Shown here: in pieces, positions 1 to 10,467 of the stretch
Numbering within the stretch: the stretch's first letter is position 1
How the letters are laid out: the number at the start of each line of letters is the position of its first letter
NCBI GenBank assembly: GCA_963205115.1
Contig: CAUJHV010000040.1
Span: forward strand, 32,413 to 96,412
From: Pseudomonadota bacterium
GTDB lineage: Bacteria > Pseudomonadota > Gammaproteobacteria > Burkholderiales > Burkholderiaceae_C
DNA: 64,000 nucleotides
Reading direction: 5' to 3'
The notes under the pieces: model-generated
The model's database searches: none
Seen by the model: the letters and a program-made list of their open reading frames with translations, nothing else
What the model was told of the DNA's origin: nothing
Program-made: the position numbers and the translations under genes

Positions 1-237
1 CTGAGTTCGCCCTTCTGCGGCGGCAACCACAGCTTCGAAGCGGCCGGCTGGCTGGAAGATCCGCCGACGGTGCAATCGCTGGCGATGATTCCGCTGCGCC
101 ACGGTGACGAGACCTTCGGCCTGCTGGTGCTGGGCTCGCCCGACCCCACGCGCTACAGCGCGGACATGGGTACGGAATTCCTCGCGCGCATTGGCGAGAT
201 CGCCGGCGCGGCGCTCTCCCGCCTGCGCCAGGCTTGA
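1..237 (+). CDS. DUF484 family protein, C-terminal end (5' cut by window)
   Basis: The first frame is open from base 1 and ends in TGA at 235-237, giving 78 residues of a C-terminus. The visible part looks like the end of a GAF-type fold: a strand reading AMIPLRHG, then FGLLVLGSPDP, then a final helix (ARIGEIAGAALSRLRQA). This matches the C-terminal half of DUF484 proteins, which in Pseudomonadota lie directly upstream of xerC, as here (13 bases separate the two). The biochemical role of the family is not established. The assignment rests on this partial sequence and on the neighbour. Confidence 0.75.
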   Translation: MSSPFCGGNHSFEAAGWLEDPPTVQSLAMIPLRHGDETFGLLVLGSPDPTRYSADMGTEFLARIGEIAGAALSRLRQA

Positions 238-250
238 ATACCCCGCGGTG

Positions 251-1258
251 ATGCACGGCCAGCCGGCTTCGGGTGACACGCCGGACCCGGCGGATGCCGC
301 GGCGTTGCCCGAACTGCTGACGCGCTACCTGCAGCACCTGACCGTCGAGCGCCGGCTGGCTGGACGCTCGCTCACGCTGTACCGGCACGCCCTGTCCGGC
401 CTGGCGGCCGAAGCCAGCAGCTATCCCGTGGCGCTCACCGGTGTCGAAGCGCATCATGTGCGGCGTTGGCTGTCCGGCCTGCGCGAACAGGGCCTGGGCC
501 CCCGCAGCATGGCCCTGACGCTGTCGGCCTGGCGCGGCTTCTACCGGTGGCTGGGTCGCGAAGGCATCGTGAAAGCCAATCCGGTGGAAGGTGTTCGCGC
601 GCCGAAGGCGCCGCGCCCGCTGCCCAAGGCCTTGTCCGTCGACCAGGCGGTGGCGCTGGCGGCCTATCCCGGCGACGGCGCGGCAGAAGGCACGGCACTG
701 GCGGAAGCGCAGACGCCGGTCGCCCGCGCGCTGGCCGCACGCGACCACGCGATCGTCGAGCTGCTCTACGGCTGCGGGCTGCGCGTGGGCGAGCTGGTGG
801 GCCTGGACCTCGCGGCCAGCGCCAGCGCGGCCGGTTGGGTCGACGGCCCCGATGCCACGGTGCACGTGCTGGGCAAGGGTGCCAAGCGGCGCAGCGTGCC
901 GGTGGGTCGGCTGGCCTTGCTGGCCCTGTCTGAATGGCAGGCGCAGCGCGTGGTTTTTGCGGGCGCGGATGAGCCGGCGCTCTTCGTCAGCCAGCGCGGC
1001 ACGCGGCTGACCGACAGCCAGGTGCGTGCGCGCCTGAAGGCCACGGCGCTGAAGGCCGGCCTGCCCACGCACGTGCATCCGCACATGCTGCGGCACAGCT
1101 TCGCCAGCCACCTGCTGCAGTCCAGCGGCGACTTGCGCGCCGTGCAGGAACTGCTGGGCCACGCGCAGATCAGCACCACACAGGTCTATACGAAGCTGGA
1201 TTTCCAGCACCTGGCCAAGGTCTACGACGCCGCGCATCCGCGCGCCAAGCGGCGCTGA
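251..1258 (+). CDS. xerC: Tyrosine recombinase XerC
   Basis: Site-specific recombinase that, with XerD, resolves chromosome dimers at dif during division. The frame is open further upstream, but ATG at 251 gives a normal 335-residue protein. An N-terminal SAM-like DNA-binding domain (about residues 15-110, LTRYLQHLTVERRLAGRSL) is followed by the catalytic domain. Catalytic residues visible: R178 in YGCGLRVGEL, H278 and R281 in HMLRHSFASH, H304 in LLGHAQ, and nucleophile Y313 in TTQVYTKLDF. A lysine lies in the beta-hairpin GKGAKRRSVP. Between residues about 125 and 165 there is an insertion rich in A, E and G, typical of Burkholderiales XerC. It follows DUF484, the usual arrangement. Confidence 0.93.
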   Translation: MHGQPASGDTPDPADAAALPELLTRYLQHLTVERRLAGRSLTLYRHALSGLAAEASSYPVALTGVEAHHVRRWLSGLREQGLGPRSMALTLSAWRGFYRWLGREGIVKANPVEGVRAPKAPRPLPKALSVDQAVALAAYPGDGAAEGTALAEAQTPVARALAARDHAIVELLYGCGLRVGELVGLDLAASASAAGWVDGPDATVHVLGKGAKRRSVPVGRLALLALSEWQAQRVVFAGADEPALFVSQRGTRLTDSQVRARLKATALKAGLPTHVHPHMLRHSFASHLLQSSGDLRAVQELLGHAQISTTQVYTKLDFQHLAKVYDAAHPRAKRR

Positions 1259-1280
1259 CCGGGCCGCACGCGGCATACGC

Positions 1281-1820
1281 ATGGCACGCAACATCGAGAT
1301 CAAGGCCGCGCTGGCGGACTACGGCGCCGTGGCTGCGCGTGCCGCTGCCCTGGCGACTTCGGGGCCGTTCCAGCTGACGCAGGACGACAGCTTCTTTGCC
1401 AGCCCGACCGGCCGCCTGAAGCTGCGCGACATGCCCGATGGCGCCGAGCTCATCGGCTACCGCCGCCCGGATGTGTCGGGCCCGAAGCTCTCGGAATACT
1501 GGCGCAGCCCCGTGGCCGATGCGGCATCGATGCGCGAGCTGCTGACACACAGCCTCGGGCTGATCGGCCGGGTGCGCAAGCAGCGCTGCCTGTACCTGGC
1601 CGGCCGCACCCGCATCCACCTGGACCGCGTCGAAGGCCTGGGCGATTTCATGGAGCTGGAAGTCGTGCTGCGCGAGGGCGAATCGCTCGCCGCAGGCGAG
1701 GCCGAGGCGCAGGCGCTGATGCAGCAGCTGCAGGTGCCCGATGCCGCCCGCGTGGCCACGGCCTATGTCGATCTGCTCGCGCAGCGCGACCCGGCACTGC
1801 CCGCGGCGGGCGACAAGTAG
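1281..1820 (+). CDS. CYTH-domain protein (class IV adenylate cyclase / triphosphatase fold)
   Basis: 179 residues beginning MARNIEIKA, which carries the ExExK-like signature of the CYTH triphosphate tunnel fold near the N-terminus (NIEIK). Further charged strands follow (GRLKLRDMPDG, LIGYRRPD, TRIHLDRVEGLGDFMELEVVL) that normally line the tunnel and bind metal and triphosphate. Family members hydrolyse triphosphate compounds or, as in class IV cyclases, make cAMP or act on thiamine triphosphate; the substrate cannot be told from sequence. It starts 22 bases after xerC and may be cotranscribed. Confidence 0.8.
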   Translation: MARNIEIKAALADYGAVAARAAALATSGPFQLTQDDSFFASPTGRLKLRDMPDGAELIGYRRPDVSGPKLSEYWRSPVADAASMRELLTHSLGLIGRVRKQRCLYLAGRTRIHLDRVEGLGDFMELEVVLREGESLAAGEAEAQALMQQLQVPDAARVATAYVDLLAQRDPALPAAGDK

Positions 1821-1926
1821 CAACCCGACCCGCATGCCTACTGCCACCACGCTGTCAGCAGGCCCGGCGCAGCATGACGACTCCCTCACTGGCGCCGCCC
1901 GCGGCGCATCTACCGGAGTCACCGAC

Positions 1927-2304
1927 ATGAATGCACTGAACTGGTTCGAAATCCCCGCCCGCGACATCGCCCGCGCACAGGCCTTCTACGAGCAGCTGCT
2001 GGGCGCGGCGCTGCGCCGCGAAGACATGGGCCCGGAGCGCGCGCTGGCCGTCTTCCCGTACACGGAGCCGGGTGTCGGCGGCTGCCTGATGAGCGGCCCC
2101 GGCTTGGCGCCTGCTGGTGCGGATGGCAGCGGAGCCCTCATTTACCTGGCGGCGTCGCCCACGCTGGACGCCGTGCTCGCGCGGCTGCCGGCCTGCGGCG
2201 GACGGCTCGTGACGCCCAAGGTCACGCTGCCCGACGGCATGGGCGTCTTTGCCCACATCGAGGACAGCGAAGGCAACGTGGTCGGCCTGCACGCCCAGAC
2301 CTGA
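1927..2304 (+). CDS. VOC family (glyoxalase-like) protein
   Basis: Chosen start ATG 1927, preceded by a GGAG at 1914-1917 (the upstream open frame gives low-complexity sequence that does not look coding). The 125-residue product MNALNWFEIPARDIARAQ...FYEQLLG is a single vicinal-oxygen-chelate module: NWFEIPARDIARAQAFY helix-strand start, central EPGVGG strand, and the closing HIEDSEGNVVGLHA. Small members of this family act as isomerases, dioxygenases or antibiotic-binding proteins; substrate unknown. It is followed 13 bases later by a WYL regulator, a frequent pairing in Burkholderiales. Confidence 0.8.
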   Translation: MNALNWFEIPARDIARAQAFYEQLLGAALRREDMGPERALAVFPYTEPGVGGCLMSGPGLAPAGADGSGALIYLAASPTLDAVLARLPACGGRLVTPKVTLPDGMGVFAHIEDSEGNVVGLHAQT

Positions 2305-2317
2305 GGCACTCGAGACG

Positions 2318-3004
2318 ATGCGCCGTGCCGACCGACTCTTCGACCTGGTGCAGCGGCTGCGCGGCCGGCGCCTGGCCACGGCCGAGCAACTGGCCGGCTG
2401 GCTGGAGGTGTCGGTGCGCACCGTCTACCGTGACGTGGCGGACCTGCAGGCGCGCGGCGTGCCCATCGAAGGCGAGGCCGGCGTGGGCTACCGGCTGCGA
2501 GCCGGGTTCTCGCTGCCCCCGCTGATGTTCAGCCCGGCCGAAGCCCAGGCCCTGGTGGCCGCGGTGCGCATGGCCCAGCCGCGCATGGACGCGGCCATGG
2601 CCGGCCAGGCCGAATCGGCGATGGCCAAGATCCTCTCCGTGCTGCCCTCGGACGCGCGCGCCGCGGCCGAGAGCCTGGCCTTGTTCGCGCCCGATGTCGG
2701 CGTCTGCGAGGAGGTGCGCCGCACGCTGGAGGCCGTGCGCCTGGCGGTGGTGCAGCGGCGCAAGCTGCATATCGCCTATGCCGACGAAGGCGGTCGTGCC
2801 AGCCAGCGCACGGTGCGGCCGCTGGGCAGCTTCTTCTGGGGCTCGGTGTGGACGCTGGCCGCCTGGTGCGAGCTGCGCGAGGATTTCCGCAGCTTCCGCC
2901 TGGACCGCATCGCCTCGCTGCAGGCGCTGGAGGCGGGCTTCCGCGACGAGCCCGGCCGCACGCTGGCCGACCTGCTGCGGGCCCTGACAATGCGGCCCTC
3001 ATGA
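2318..3004 (+). CDS. YafY-like transcriptional regulator with HTH and WYL domain
   Basis: 228 residues from ATG 2318 (MRRADRLFDLVQRLRGRR). Residues about 5-60 form a DeoR/HTH-11 winged helix (ATAEQLAGWLEVSVRTVYRD). Residues about 130-200 are a WYL ligand-sensing domain (KLHIAYADEGG...RTVRPLGSFFWGSVWTLAAWCE...FRSFRLDRI). In this copy the W-Y-L core reads W-T-L. WYL regulators bind nucleotides or single-stranded nucleic acid in several systems; the ligand here is unknown. The ATG of the next gene overlaps its TGA (3001-3004), so the two are translationally coupled. The VOC gene just upstream may be its regulated partner. Confidence 0.82.
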   Translation: MRRADRLFDLVQRLRGRRLATAEQLAGWLEVSVRTVYRDVADLQARGVPIEGEAGVGYRLRAGFSLPPLMFSPAEAQALVAAVRMAQPRMDAAMAGQAESAMAKILSVLPSDARAAAESLALFAPDVGVCEEVRRTLEAVRLAVVQRRKLHIAYADEGGRASQRTVRPLGSFFWGSVWTLAAWCELREDFRSFRLDRIASLQALEAGFRDEPGRTLADLLRALTMRPS

Positions 3005-4182
3005 AGATCATCCGATTGCTCGACGGCAAGGAGCGTTCGCTGCTGCGCCGCCACCCCTGGGTCTTTGCCGGCAGCATCGAGCGCGGCAAGGCCGATCCGG
3101 GCGAGACCGTGCGCGTGGAGGCCGCCGACGGCCGCTTCCTCGCCTGGGGCGCCTTCAGCCCGAGTTCGCAGATCCGCGTGCGCGCCTGGAGCTTCGACGA
3201 AGCCGAGCGCATCGACCACGCGTTCATGAAACGCCGCGTCGCGCGCGCGCTGGCGCTGCGCGAGCGGCTGGCGCCGGCCAGCGACGGCGTGCGCCTGATC
3301 CACGGCGAGGCCGACGGCCTGCCGGGGCTGATCGTCGACCGCTACGGGCCGATCCTCAGCGCGCAGTTTTCGTCGGCCGGCACGGAGCGCTGGCGCGAAG
3401 GCCTGGCCGACGTGCTGATGAGCACCACCGGCGCGCAGGCCTTGTACGAACGCTCGGACTCCGGCGTGCGCGCGCTCGAAGGCCTGGAATCGCGCACCGG
3501 CTGGCTGCGCGGCGAGGCTGGCACCGAGGTGACGATCCGCGAGCACGACTGGCGCCTGACGCTGGATGTGGCCGAAGGACACAAGACCGGCTTCTACCTG
3601 GATCAGCGCGACAACCGCGCGGCGCTCGCCCGCTGGGTTCGACAGTTGGGTATCCGCCGCGTGCTGAACTGCTACAGCTACACGGGCGGGTTCTCGGTGG
3701 CGGCCCTGGCCGGCGGCGCTGAGCAGGTCATCAGCGTGGATTCGTCGGCGCCAGCACTCGAGCGCGCCCGCGCGCACGTCGCGCTCAACGGCTTCGACCC
3801 CACGCGGCACGAGGCGCTGGACGCCGACGTCAATGCCTACCTGCGGGCGCAGATCCAGGCCGGCGCGAGCTTCGATGCGATCGTGCTCGATCCGCCCAAG
3901 TTTGCGCCCACGGCCGCGCACGCCGAGCGCGCGGCCCGCGCCTACAAGGACATCAACCGGTTGGCCTTCAAGCTGCTGTCACCCGGCGGCCTGCTGCTGA
4001 CCTTCAGCTGTTCCGGCGGCGTGGGCGCGGAGCTCTTCCACAAGATCGTCGCAGGCGCGGCATCCGACGCCGGCGTGGACGGCGCCATCATCGCCCGTCT
4101 GGAAGGGGCGCCGGATCACCCGACGACCATGGCCTTTCCGGAAGGTGAGTACCTCAAGGGGTTGGCGATCCTGCGCAGCTGA
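3001..4182 (+). CDS. rlmI: Class I SAM-dependent rRNA methyltransferase, RlmI-like
   Basis: 393 residues, close to the 396 of E. coli RlmI, which methylates C1962 (m5C) of 23S rRNA. The N-terminus has a PUA RNA-binding domain (IRLLDGKERSLLRRHPWVFAGSI, residues 3-75). The C-terminal Rossmann domain shows the SAM motif VLNCYSYTGGFSVAALAGGA, the acidic end VISVDSS, the catalytic DPPKFAP motif and a second Cys motif LTFSCSGGVG. The start overlaps the end of the WYL gene by four bases. Close paralogues such as RlmK are possible, but the PUA-methyltransferase order fits RlmI best. Confidence 0.88.
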   Translation: MKIIRLLDGKERSLLRRHPWVFAGSIERGKADPGETVRVEAADGRFLAWGAFSPSSQIRVRAWSFDEAERIDHAFMKRRVARALALRERLAPASDGVRLIHGEADGLPGLIVDRYGPILSAQFSSAGTERWREGLADVLMSTTGAQALYERSDSGVRALEGLESRTGWLRGEAGTEVTIREHDWRLTLDVAEGHKTGFYLDQRDNRAALARWVRQLGIRRVLNCYSYTGGFSVAALAGGAEQVISVDSSAPALERARAHVALNGFDPTRHEALDADVNAYLRAQIQAGASFDAIVLDPPKFAPTAAHAERAARAYKDINRLAFKLLSPGGLLLTFSCSGGVGAELFHKIVAGAASDAGVDGAIIARLEGAPDHPTTMAFPEGEYLKGLAILRS

Positions 4183-4202
4183 CGCGGCGGTCTGTCTGTC
4201 GT

Positions 4203-4229
4203 GCACGCCCGCGGGCCCCTTGGGCGTGC
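4203..4229. terminator. Candidate bidirectional hairpin between convergent genes
   Basis: Perfect 8-bp inverted repeat GCACGCCC / GGGCGTGC (4203-4210 and 4222-4229) around an 11-base loop, lying between the convergent ends of rlmI and the AsnC-type gene. There is no U-tract on either strand, so intrinsic termination is uncertain. Confidence 0.4.
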
Positions 4230-4261
4230 GGGTGTCCGAGGCGTGCCTGCGCGGCCCTGCC

Positions 4262-4741
4262 TCAACTGACCGGCCGCAAGCGCAGCGCCGGCTCGAACTT
4301 CGCACGCTTGACCGCAAAAAACGCCTTCACGTTGCGCACATTGGCGTTCTGCGTGAACAGCCGCTGGGCCAGCGCGTGGTAGTCCGGCATGTCGGCTGCC
4401 TGGACCACCAGCACGAAGTCCGGACCCGGGCTCACGCGCCAGCATTGCTGGACCTGCGCATCGGCCACGGCAGCGGCTTCGAAGGCGTCCAGGTGCTCGG
4501 CGCCCTGGCGGTCCAGCGTCACCTCCACCAGCGCCTGCAACCCAGCAGGCAGGCCGGCCGCCTGCGGCGACACCAATGCCACCTGGCGTTCGATGACACC
4601 GTGTTCCACGAGCCGACGCACGCGGCGCAAGGCCGTGGCGGGTGAGACATGAAGCGCGGCGGCAAGGTCCTGGTTGGTGCGCGAAGCGTCCGCCTGCAGC
4701 AGTTCCAGGGTCCGCAGGTCGATGGGGTCGAGCTCGATCAT
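4262..4741 (-). CDS. Lrp/AsnC family transcriptional regulator
   Basis: 159 residues from ATG 4741 (MIELDPIDLRTLELLQADAS). N-terminal winged HTH at residues about 4-55 (NQDLAAALHVSPATALRRVRRL), then the RAM (AsnC ligand-binding) domain at about 65-150 with the strand ALVEVTLDRQG and the segment VQQCWRVSPGPDFVLVVQAADM. These proteins form octamers and sense amino acids. It is transcribed divergently from glmS across a 159-base AT-rich gap, so it may control itself and perhaps glmS. The ORF can be extended ten residues upstream, but the domain begins at the chosen Met. Confidence 0.88.
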   Translation of the reverse strand: MIELDPIDLRTLELLQADASRTNQDLAAALHVSPATALRRVRRLVEHGVIERQVALVSPQAAGLPAGLQALVEVTLDRQGAEHLDAFEAAAVADAQVQQCWRVSPGPDFVLVVQAADMPDYHALAQRLFTQNANVRNVKAFFAVKRAKFEPALRLRPVS

Positions 4742-4797
4742 GTGAGAAATATTAAGCCAAACTGGAGCCATAACTGAAATAACTGGCCGCCATATCC

Positions 4798-4822
4798 ATA
4801 TCGAGAAATAAGCTTTCGATAT
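4798..4822. promoter_or_regulatory. Inverted repeat in AsnC-type gene / glmS divergent promoter region
   Basis: ATATCGA (4798-4804) and TCGATAT (4816-4822) are perfect complements with an 11-base spacer. They lie within the AT-rich 4742-4840 stretch, unlike the GC-rich surroundings. A direct repeat CATATC occurs at 4791 and 4797. Lrp/AsnC proteins bind dyads of about 15-25 bp, so this is a plausible operator for the divergent regulator. Binding is inferred only from position and symmetry. Confidence 0.45.
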
Positions 4823-4900
4823 CTATCCGAATTCGCAACCATTCGCCAATGGGGACTGCCTAGCATTCCGCGCATCGTCAGTTCTTCGAAGAGGCTCCCT

Positions 4901-6769
<1,869 letters not shown>

Positions 6770-6832
6770 GCGGGCGCGCCGCGCAGGCGCGTCCCTGACA
6801 GGCGGTGATCGCCTGACCCTGGAGAGATGTCC

Positions 6833-7804
6833 ATGCACGTGATCATCGTCGGCGCCGGCGCGCTGGGTTCCTTGTACGCCGCCTGCCTCGCCCGCGACGG
6901 CCATGCGGTTTCGTTGGTCGCGCGCGGCGAGCGTGCGCGTGCACTGGCTGCTCACGGCATTCGCGTCACGGGCGTCGAAGACTTCAGCGCACGCTGCGAC
7001 ATCGTGACCGAGCCACAGCAGCTGCGATCGGCCGACCTGCTCATCCTGGCGACCAAGACCTACGACACGGCCGAGGCCCTGCAGTCGCTGCGCGAGTTGC
7101 GTGTCACCAGCGCCTTCTCCGTGCAGAACGGGGTGCAGAAGAACGAGGCCCTGGCGCAGGCCTTCGGGCCATCGGCCGCGCTGGGTGCGATCAGTATGAC
7201 CGGCGCGGAACTGCTGCCCGCCCAGGGCGACATGCCCGGTGCGGTGCGCTACACGCGGGCCGGTGCCACCACCATCGGCGAGATCGCCGGCGGCCTGTCG
7301 CCACGCGTCGACGGCTTGGTTGCCGCGATGACCCGCGCGGGCCTGAACGTGCTGGCGTCCGACCGCATCACGGCCATCGAGTGGTCCAAGTTCGTCACCT
7401 GGTCGGGATCGAGCGCGCTGGCGGTCCTGACGCGCCAGCCGCCGTGGCGCTTCCTGCTCGATCCCGACACGGCGCTGCTGGCCATACGCGTGATGCGCGA
7501 GACCGCAGCCGTGGCGCAGCACCTGGGCATCGCGCTGATCGACAACGCGCTGATCCGTGCCGCGATGCCCGATCGCAGTGACGCCGAAGCGCTGGCGATC
7601 GTCCAGGCGTTCGCCGAGGACATCCGGAGCACCTCACCGGACCTTCGGCCGTCGATCCTGCAGGATGCCGACCGCGGGCGCCGGCTCGAGGTGAACGAGA
7701 CGCTGGGCTACAGCTTGACGCTGGCACAGCGGTTCGGGCTGCCCGCGCCCACGCTCGACCTGTGCTGCCGCGTGCTGCGCGTGGTGTCGCGGGCGGCGCG
7801 CTGA
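6833..7804 (+). CDS. Ketopantoate reductase family (2-dehydropantoate 2-reductase)
   Basis: 323 residues. The start at 6833 is preferred over ATG 6827, because GGAGAG at 6821-6826 abuts the first ATG but sits six bases before the second. N-terminal Rossmann domain with NADP motif GAGALGSLYAACLARDG (residues 6-22). The C-terminal ApbA_C domain has the conserved lysine in EWSKFVTWS and a helical end (RRLEVNETLGYSLTLAQRFGLPAPTL). PanE makes pantoate for CoA, but many family members next to Bug receptors are catabolic reductases of unknown substrate; the downstream neighbours here (Bug protein, sulfatase) leave the true substrate open. A stem CAGGCG/CGCCTG at 6799-6815 lies just before the SD. 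Confidence 0.8.
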   Translation: MHVIIVGAGALGSLYAACLARDGHAVSLVARGERARALAAHGIRVTGVEDFSARCDIVTEPQQLRSADLLILATKTYDTAEALQSLRELRVTSAFSVQNGVQKNEALAQAFGPSAALGAISMTGAELLPAQGDMPGAVRYTRAGATTIGEIAGGLSPRVDGLVAAMTRAGLNVLASDRITAIEWSKFVTWSGSSALAVLTRQPPWRFLLDPDTALLAIRVMRETAAVAQHLGIALIDNALIRAAMPDRSDAEALAIVQAFAEDIRSTSPDLRPSILQDADRGRRLEVNETLGYSLTLAQRFGLPAPTLDLCCRVLRVVSRAAR

Positions 7805-7946
7805 TCGCCCGCCACCGCGCGTCACGCACCCGCGGCCTTGTCCGGCGCGCAAGGCGCCGTTGCTGAGAACGCAAGCCCACGCGCGTGCCGCGTGTGCAGA
7901 ATGAATCGCACTGTCGTCGCCCCTCCCACGGCGAAGGAACGTGCCC

Positions 7947-8918
7947 ATGAAACGTCGAGTCTTCCTTCCCCTGGCCGGCGCTGGCCTGCTCGCAGCCTCG
8001 CTGCCGCTGCGGGCCCAGACCACGCCCCCGGCGCGCCCCGTCAAGGTGGTCGTGGCCTGGCCCGCAGGCGGCTTCATGGATGTCACCACGCGCGCCATGA
8101 CCGATCGGCTGGCGAACCTGTGGTCCCAGCAGGTGGTCGTGGAAAACAAGCCGGGCGCGTACGGCCTGATCGGCACGGAACAGGTGATGTACAGCCCGCC
8201 GGACGGGGCCACCTGGCTGATCGGCACCATGGGCACGCCGATGTCCGCCAGCCTGTACAAGCGCAAGTGGATCGCGGCCGACGAATTTGCCGGCGTGGCG
8301 ATGGTCGGCAGTTCGGCGCTGATCGCGGTGGTGCCGGCCAGCTTGCCGGTGCAGTCGATGAAGGAGTTCGTCGCGCTGGCACGCAGCCAGCCCGGCAAAC
8401 TCAACTACCTCAACCCCAGCGCCGGCAGCGCCACGCACCTGAATACGGAGCTGCTGAAGCTCAACGAGAAGATCAACGTCACCAGCGTGCCCTACAACGG
8501 CCAGCCGCCGGGCGTGGTCGATCTGATCGCCGGCCAGCTGCACTTCGGCATGCTCGCGCCGCAGGTCGTCGGCCCGCACATCCGTTCGGGCAAGCTGCGT
8601 GCACTGGCGGTGGCCTTTCCCACGCGGCTGAAGGACTATCCCGAGGTGCCCACGATGGCCGAGGCCGGCTACCCCGACGTGACCGTCGTGGCCAGCTACA
8701 GCGTGCTGGTGCCCAAGCGCACGCCCAAAGACGTGATCGCGAAATTGAATGCCGACATCGTGCAGGCCCTGGGCGACCCCGAGACCCGCCGGCGCATCGA
8801 AACCGCAGGCGCCGTCGCCGCCGGACCGTCGACACCGGAACAGGTGGATGCCTTCCTGCGCGCAGAGACCCAGCGCTGGGACCGGTTCTTCCGCGACGTC
8901 CGCATCGATATCGAATGA
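7947..8918 (+). CDS. Bug-type tripartite tricarboxylate transporter substrate-binding protein
   Basis: Periplasmic receptor of the TctC/Bug family, hugely expanded in Burkholderiales; ligands are carboxylates or aromatic acids. 323 residues. Signal peptide MKRRVFLPLAGAGLLAASLPLRAQ, then the Bug fold: PVKVVVAWPAGGFMDVTTRAM, QVVVENKPGAYGLIG, SPPDGATWLIGTMGTPMS, and the C-terminal ALAVAFPTRLKDYPEVPTMAEAGYP. AAGGA at 7934-7938 supports ATG 7947 over GTG 7941. Its TGA overlaps the ATG of the sulfatase (8915-8918), so the two are coupled and the receptor may bind a substrate or product of that enzyme. No TctAB membrane genes are nearby, as is usual for orphan Bug proteins. Confidence 0.9.
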   Translation: MKRRVFLPLAGAGLLAASLPLRAQTTPPARPVKVVVAWPAGGFMDVTTRAMTDRLANLWSQQVVVENKPGAYGLIGTEQVMYSPPDGATWLIGTMGTPMSASLYKRKWIAADEFAGVAMVGSSALIAVVPASLPVQSMKEFVALARSQPGKLNYLNPSAGSATHLNTELLKLNEKINVTSVPYNGQPPGVVDLIAGQLHFGMLAPQVVGPHIRSGKLRALAVAFPTRLKDYPEVPTMAEAGYPDVTVVASYSVLVPKRTPKDVIAKLNADIVQALGDPETRRRIETAGAVAAGPSTPEQVDAFLRAETQRWDRFFRDVRIDIE

Positions 8919-10423
8919 GCGCCCGCGCAGCCCCACCCACCATGCAGAAGCCGCCGCACATCATCCTGATCGTCACGGACCAGCAGCGCTGGGACACCAT
9001 CGGCGCGCTGGGCGCACCGTGGATGAAGACGCCGAACTTCGACCGTCTGGCCGCGGAGGGCACGGCGTTCACGTCCTGCTTCACGACGTCGCCGCTGTGC
9101 GTCTCGGCGCGGGCCAGCCTGTTCACGGGCTGCTACCCGCACATGCTCAACGCGTATCACAACTTCGACACCTGGGAGCCCACCTGGGTGTCCTCGCTGG
9201 CGCAGGCGGGTTACCACTGCGTGAACATCGGCAAGATGCACATCAACCCCTACGACGCCAAAGGGGGGTTTCACCAGCGCTTCATGGTCGAGAACAAGGA
9301 CCGCGCACTGTTCCTCGAAGAGCCGCACCGCGCCATCTACGACGAATGGGACAAAGCGCTGCTGGCCAACGGTGTCGTCAAGCCCACGCGCTTCACGCGC
9401 CGCGCGGCCGACCCCGACGGCTTCATGCAGGCGCTGGGCGCCTTCGAGTGGGAGCTGCCGGAGCGCCTCTTCTCCGACAACTTCATCGCCGACACCGCGC
9501 TGTGGTGGCTGGCACAGCGCAAGGCCAGCAACCCGCTGTTCCTGCAGATCGGCTTCTGCGGGCCGCATCCGCCCTATGACCCGCCGCGCCGCTACATCGA
9601 CATGTATCGCGACGTGGACCTGCCGGTGCCCCACGTGACACCCGAGGAGATCGAGGCGCAGACACCTGCGCTGAAGGCCTACCGCCACGTGCAGGAGACC
9701 GGCTACTTCGATTCCATCGCCTGGCGCACGGGGGCCAGCCCTGAAGACCTGCTGCGCCTGCGGCGGCACTATGCGGCCAACGTGACGCTTCTGGACGAAC
9801 GCATCGGCGACATCCTGGCGCGGCTGGACACGCTGGGCTATCTGGACAACGCCATCGTGATCCTCACCTCGGACCACGGCGACAACCTCGGCGACCACGG
9901 CCTGATTGGCAAGCACAACATGTTCGAGGGCGCCGTGCGCGTGCCCTTGATCGTGCGCGCACCCGGCCGCGTGCCCGCGGGGCAGGTGAACGACGCGCTG
10001 GTGCAGTGGATGGACATCGCGCCGACGGTCCTCGAATCGGCCGGCGTGCCCGTGCCGGCCAACTGGGAAGCGCAATCGCTGTGGCCGCTGATCGACGACC
10101 CGCAGGCGCCCGGCCGCGACGCCGTCTACGCCGAGCTTGCGCGAGACCACATCCAGCAGGACGCCGAGATGATGATCATGCGCCGCGACCGCCGCTGGAA
10201 GGTGGTCTTCTACCTCGGCCAGGAACACGGCGAGCTGTACGACCTGGAGGCCGACCCGGGCGAGGTGCACAACCGCTGGTACGACCCCGAATGCCGCACG
10301 CAGCGTGACGAGCTGGTGGGCCAGCTGCTGCGCTGGCAGGTGGCGGGCACGCTGCGTTCGCGCATCCGCCCGCGCGAGAAGCCGCAACAACCGATGGCCG
10401 TGGCGCTGCAAGCCGGCGCCTGA
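8915..10423 (+). CDS. Sulfatase family hydrolase (formylglycine-dependent)
   Basis: 502 residues from ATG 8915 (a second in-frame ATG is at 8942). Alkaline-phosphatase superfamily: metal-binding IILIVTDQQRWDTIG near the N-terminus, then the CVSAR signature (C62-R66, the C-x-S/P-x-R motif whose Cys is oxidised to formylglycine) followed by ASLFTG, then the second metal motif ILTSDHGDNLGDHGLIGK. No signal peptide, so cytoplasmic. It hydrolyses a sulfate or phosphonate ester; the substrate is unknown. Coupled to the upstream Bug receptor by a four-base overlap, suggesting that an imported organosulfate is cleaved inside the cell. Confidence 0.87.
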   Translation: MSARAAPPTMQKPPHIILIVTDQQRWDTIGALGAPWMKTPNFDRLAAEGTAFTSCFTTSPLCVSARASLFTGCYPHMLNAYHNFDTWEPTWVSSLAQAGYHCVNIGKMHINPYDAKGGFHQRFMVENKDRALFLEEPHRAIYDEWDKALLANGVVKPTRFTRRAADPDGFMQALGAFEWELPERLFSDNFIADTALWWLAQRKASNPLFLQIGFCGPHPPYDPPRRYIDMYRDVDLPVPHVTPEEIEAQTPALKAYRHVQETGYFDSIAWRTGASPEDLLRLRRHYAANVTLLDERIGDILARLDTLGYLDNAIVILTSDHGDNLGDHGLIGKHNMFEGAVRVPLIVRAPGRVPAGQVNDALVQWMDIAPTVLESAGVPVPANWEAQSLWPLIDDPQAPGRDAVYAELARDHIQQDAEMMIMRRDRRWKVVFYLGQEHGELYDLEADPGEVHNRWYDPECRTQRDELVGQLLRWQVAGTLRSRIRPREKPQQPMAVALQAGA

Positions 10424-10467
10424 CGAGCGTTCTGGCGCGCGGCCCAGAGGGCGCCGCACGCCCGACC

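Noticed and set aside
6799..6815. Stem CAGGCG-GTGAT-CGCCTG between glmS and the reductase gene
   Set aside because: Only six base pairs, no U-tract, and directly next to the SD of the following gene; could be chance in GC-rich DNA. Not listed as a terminator.
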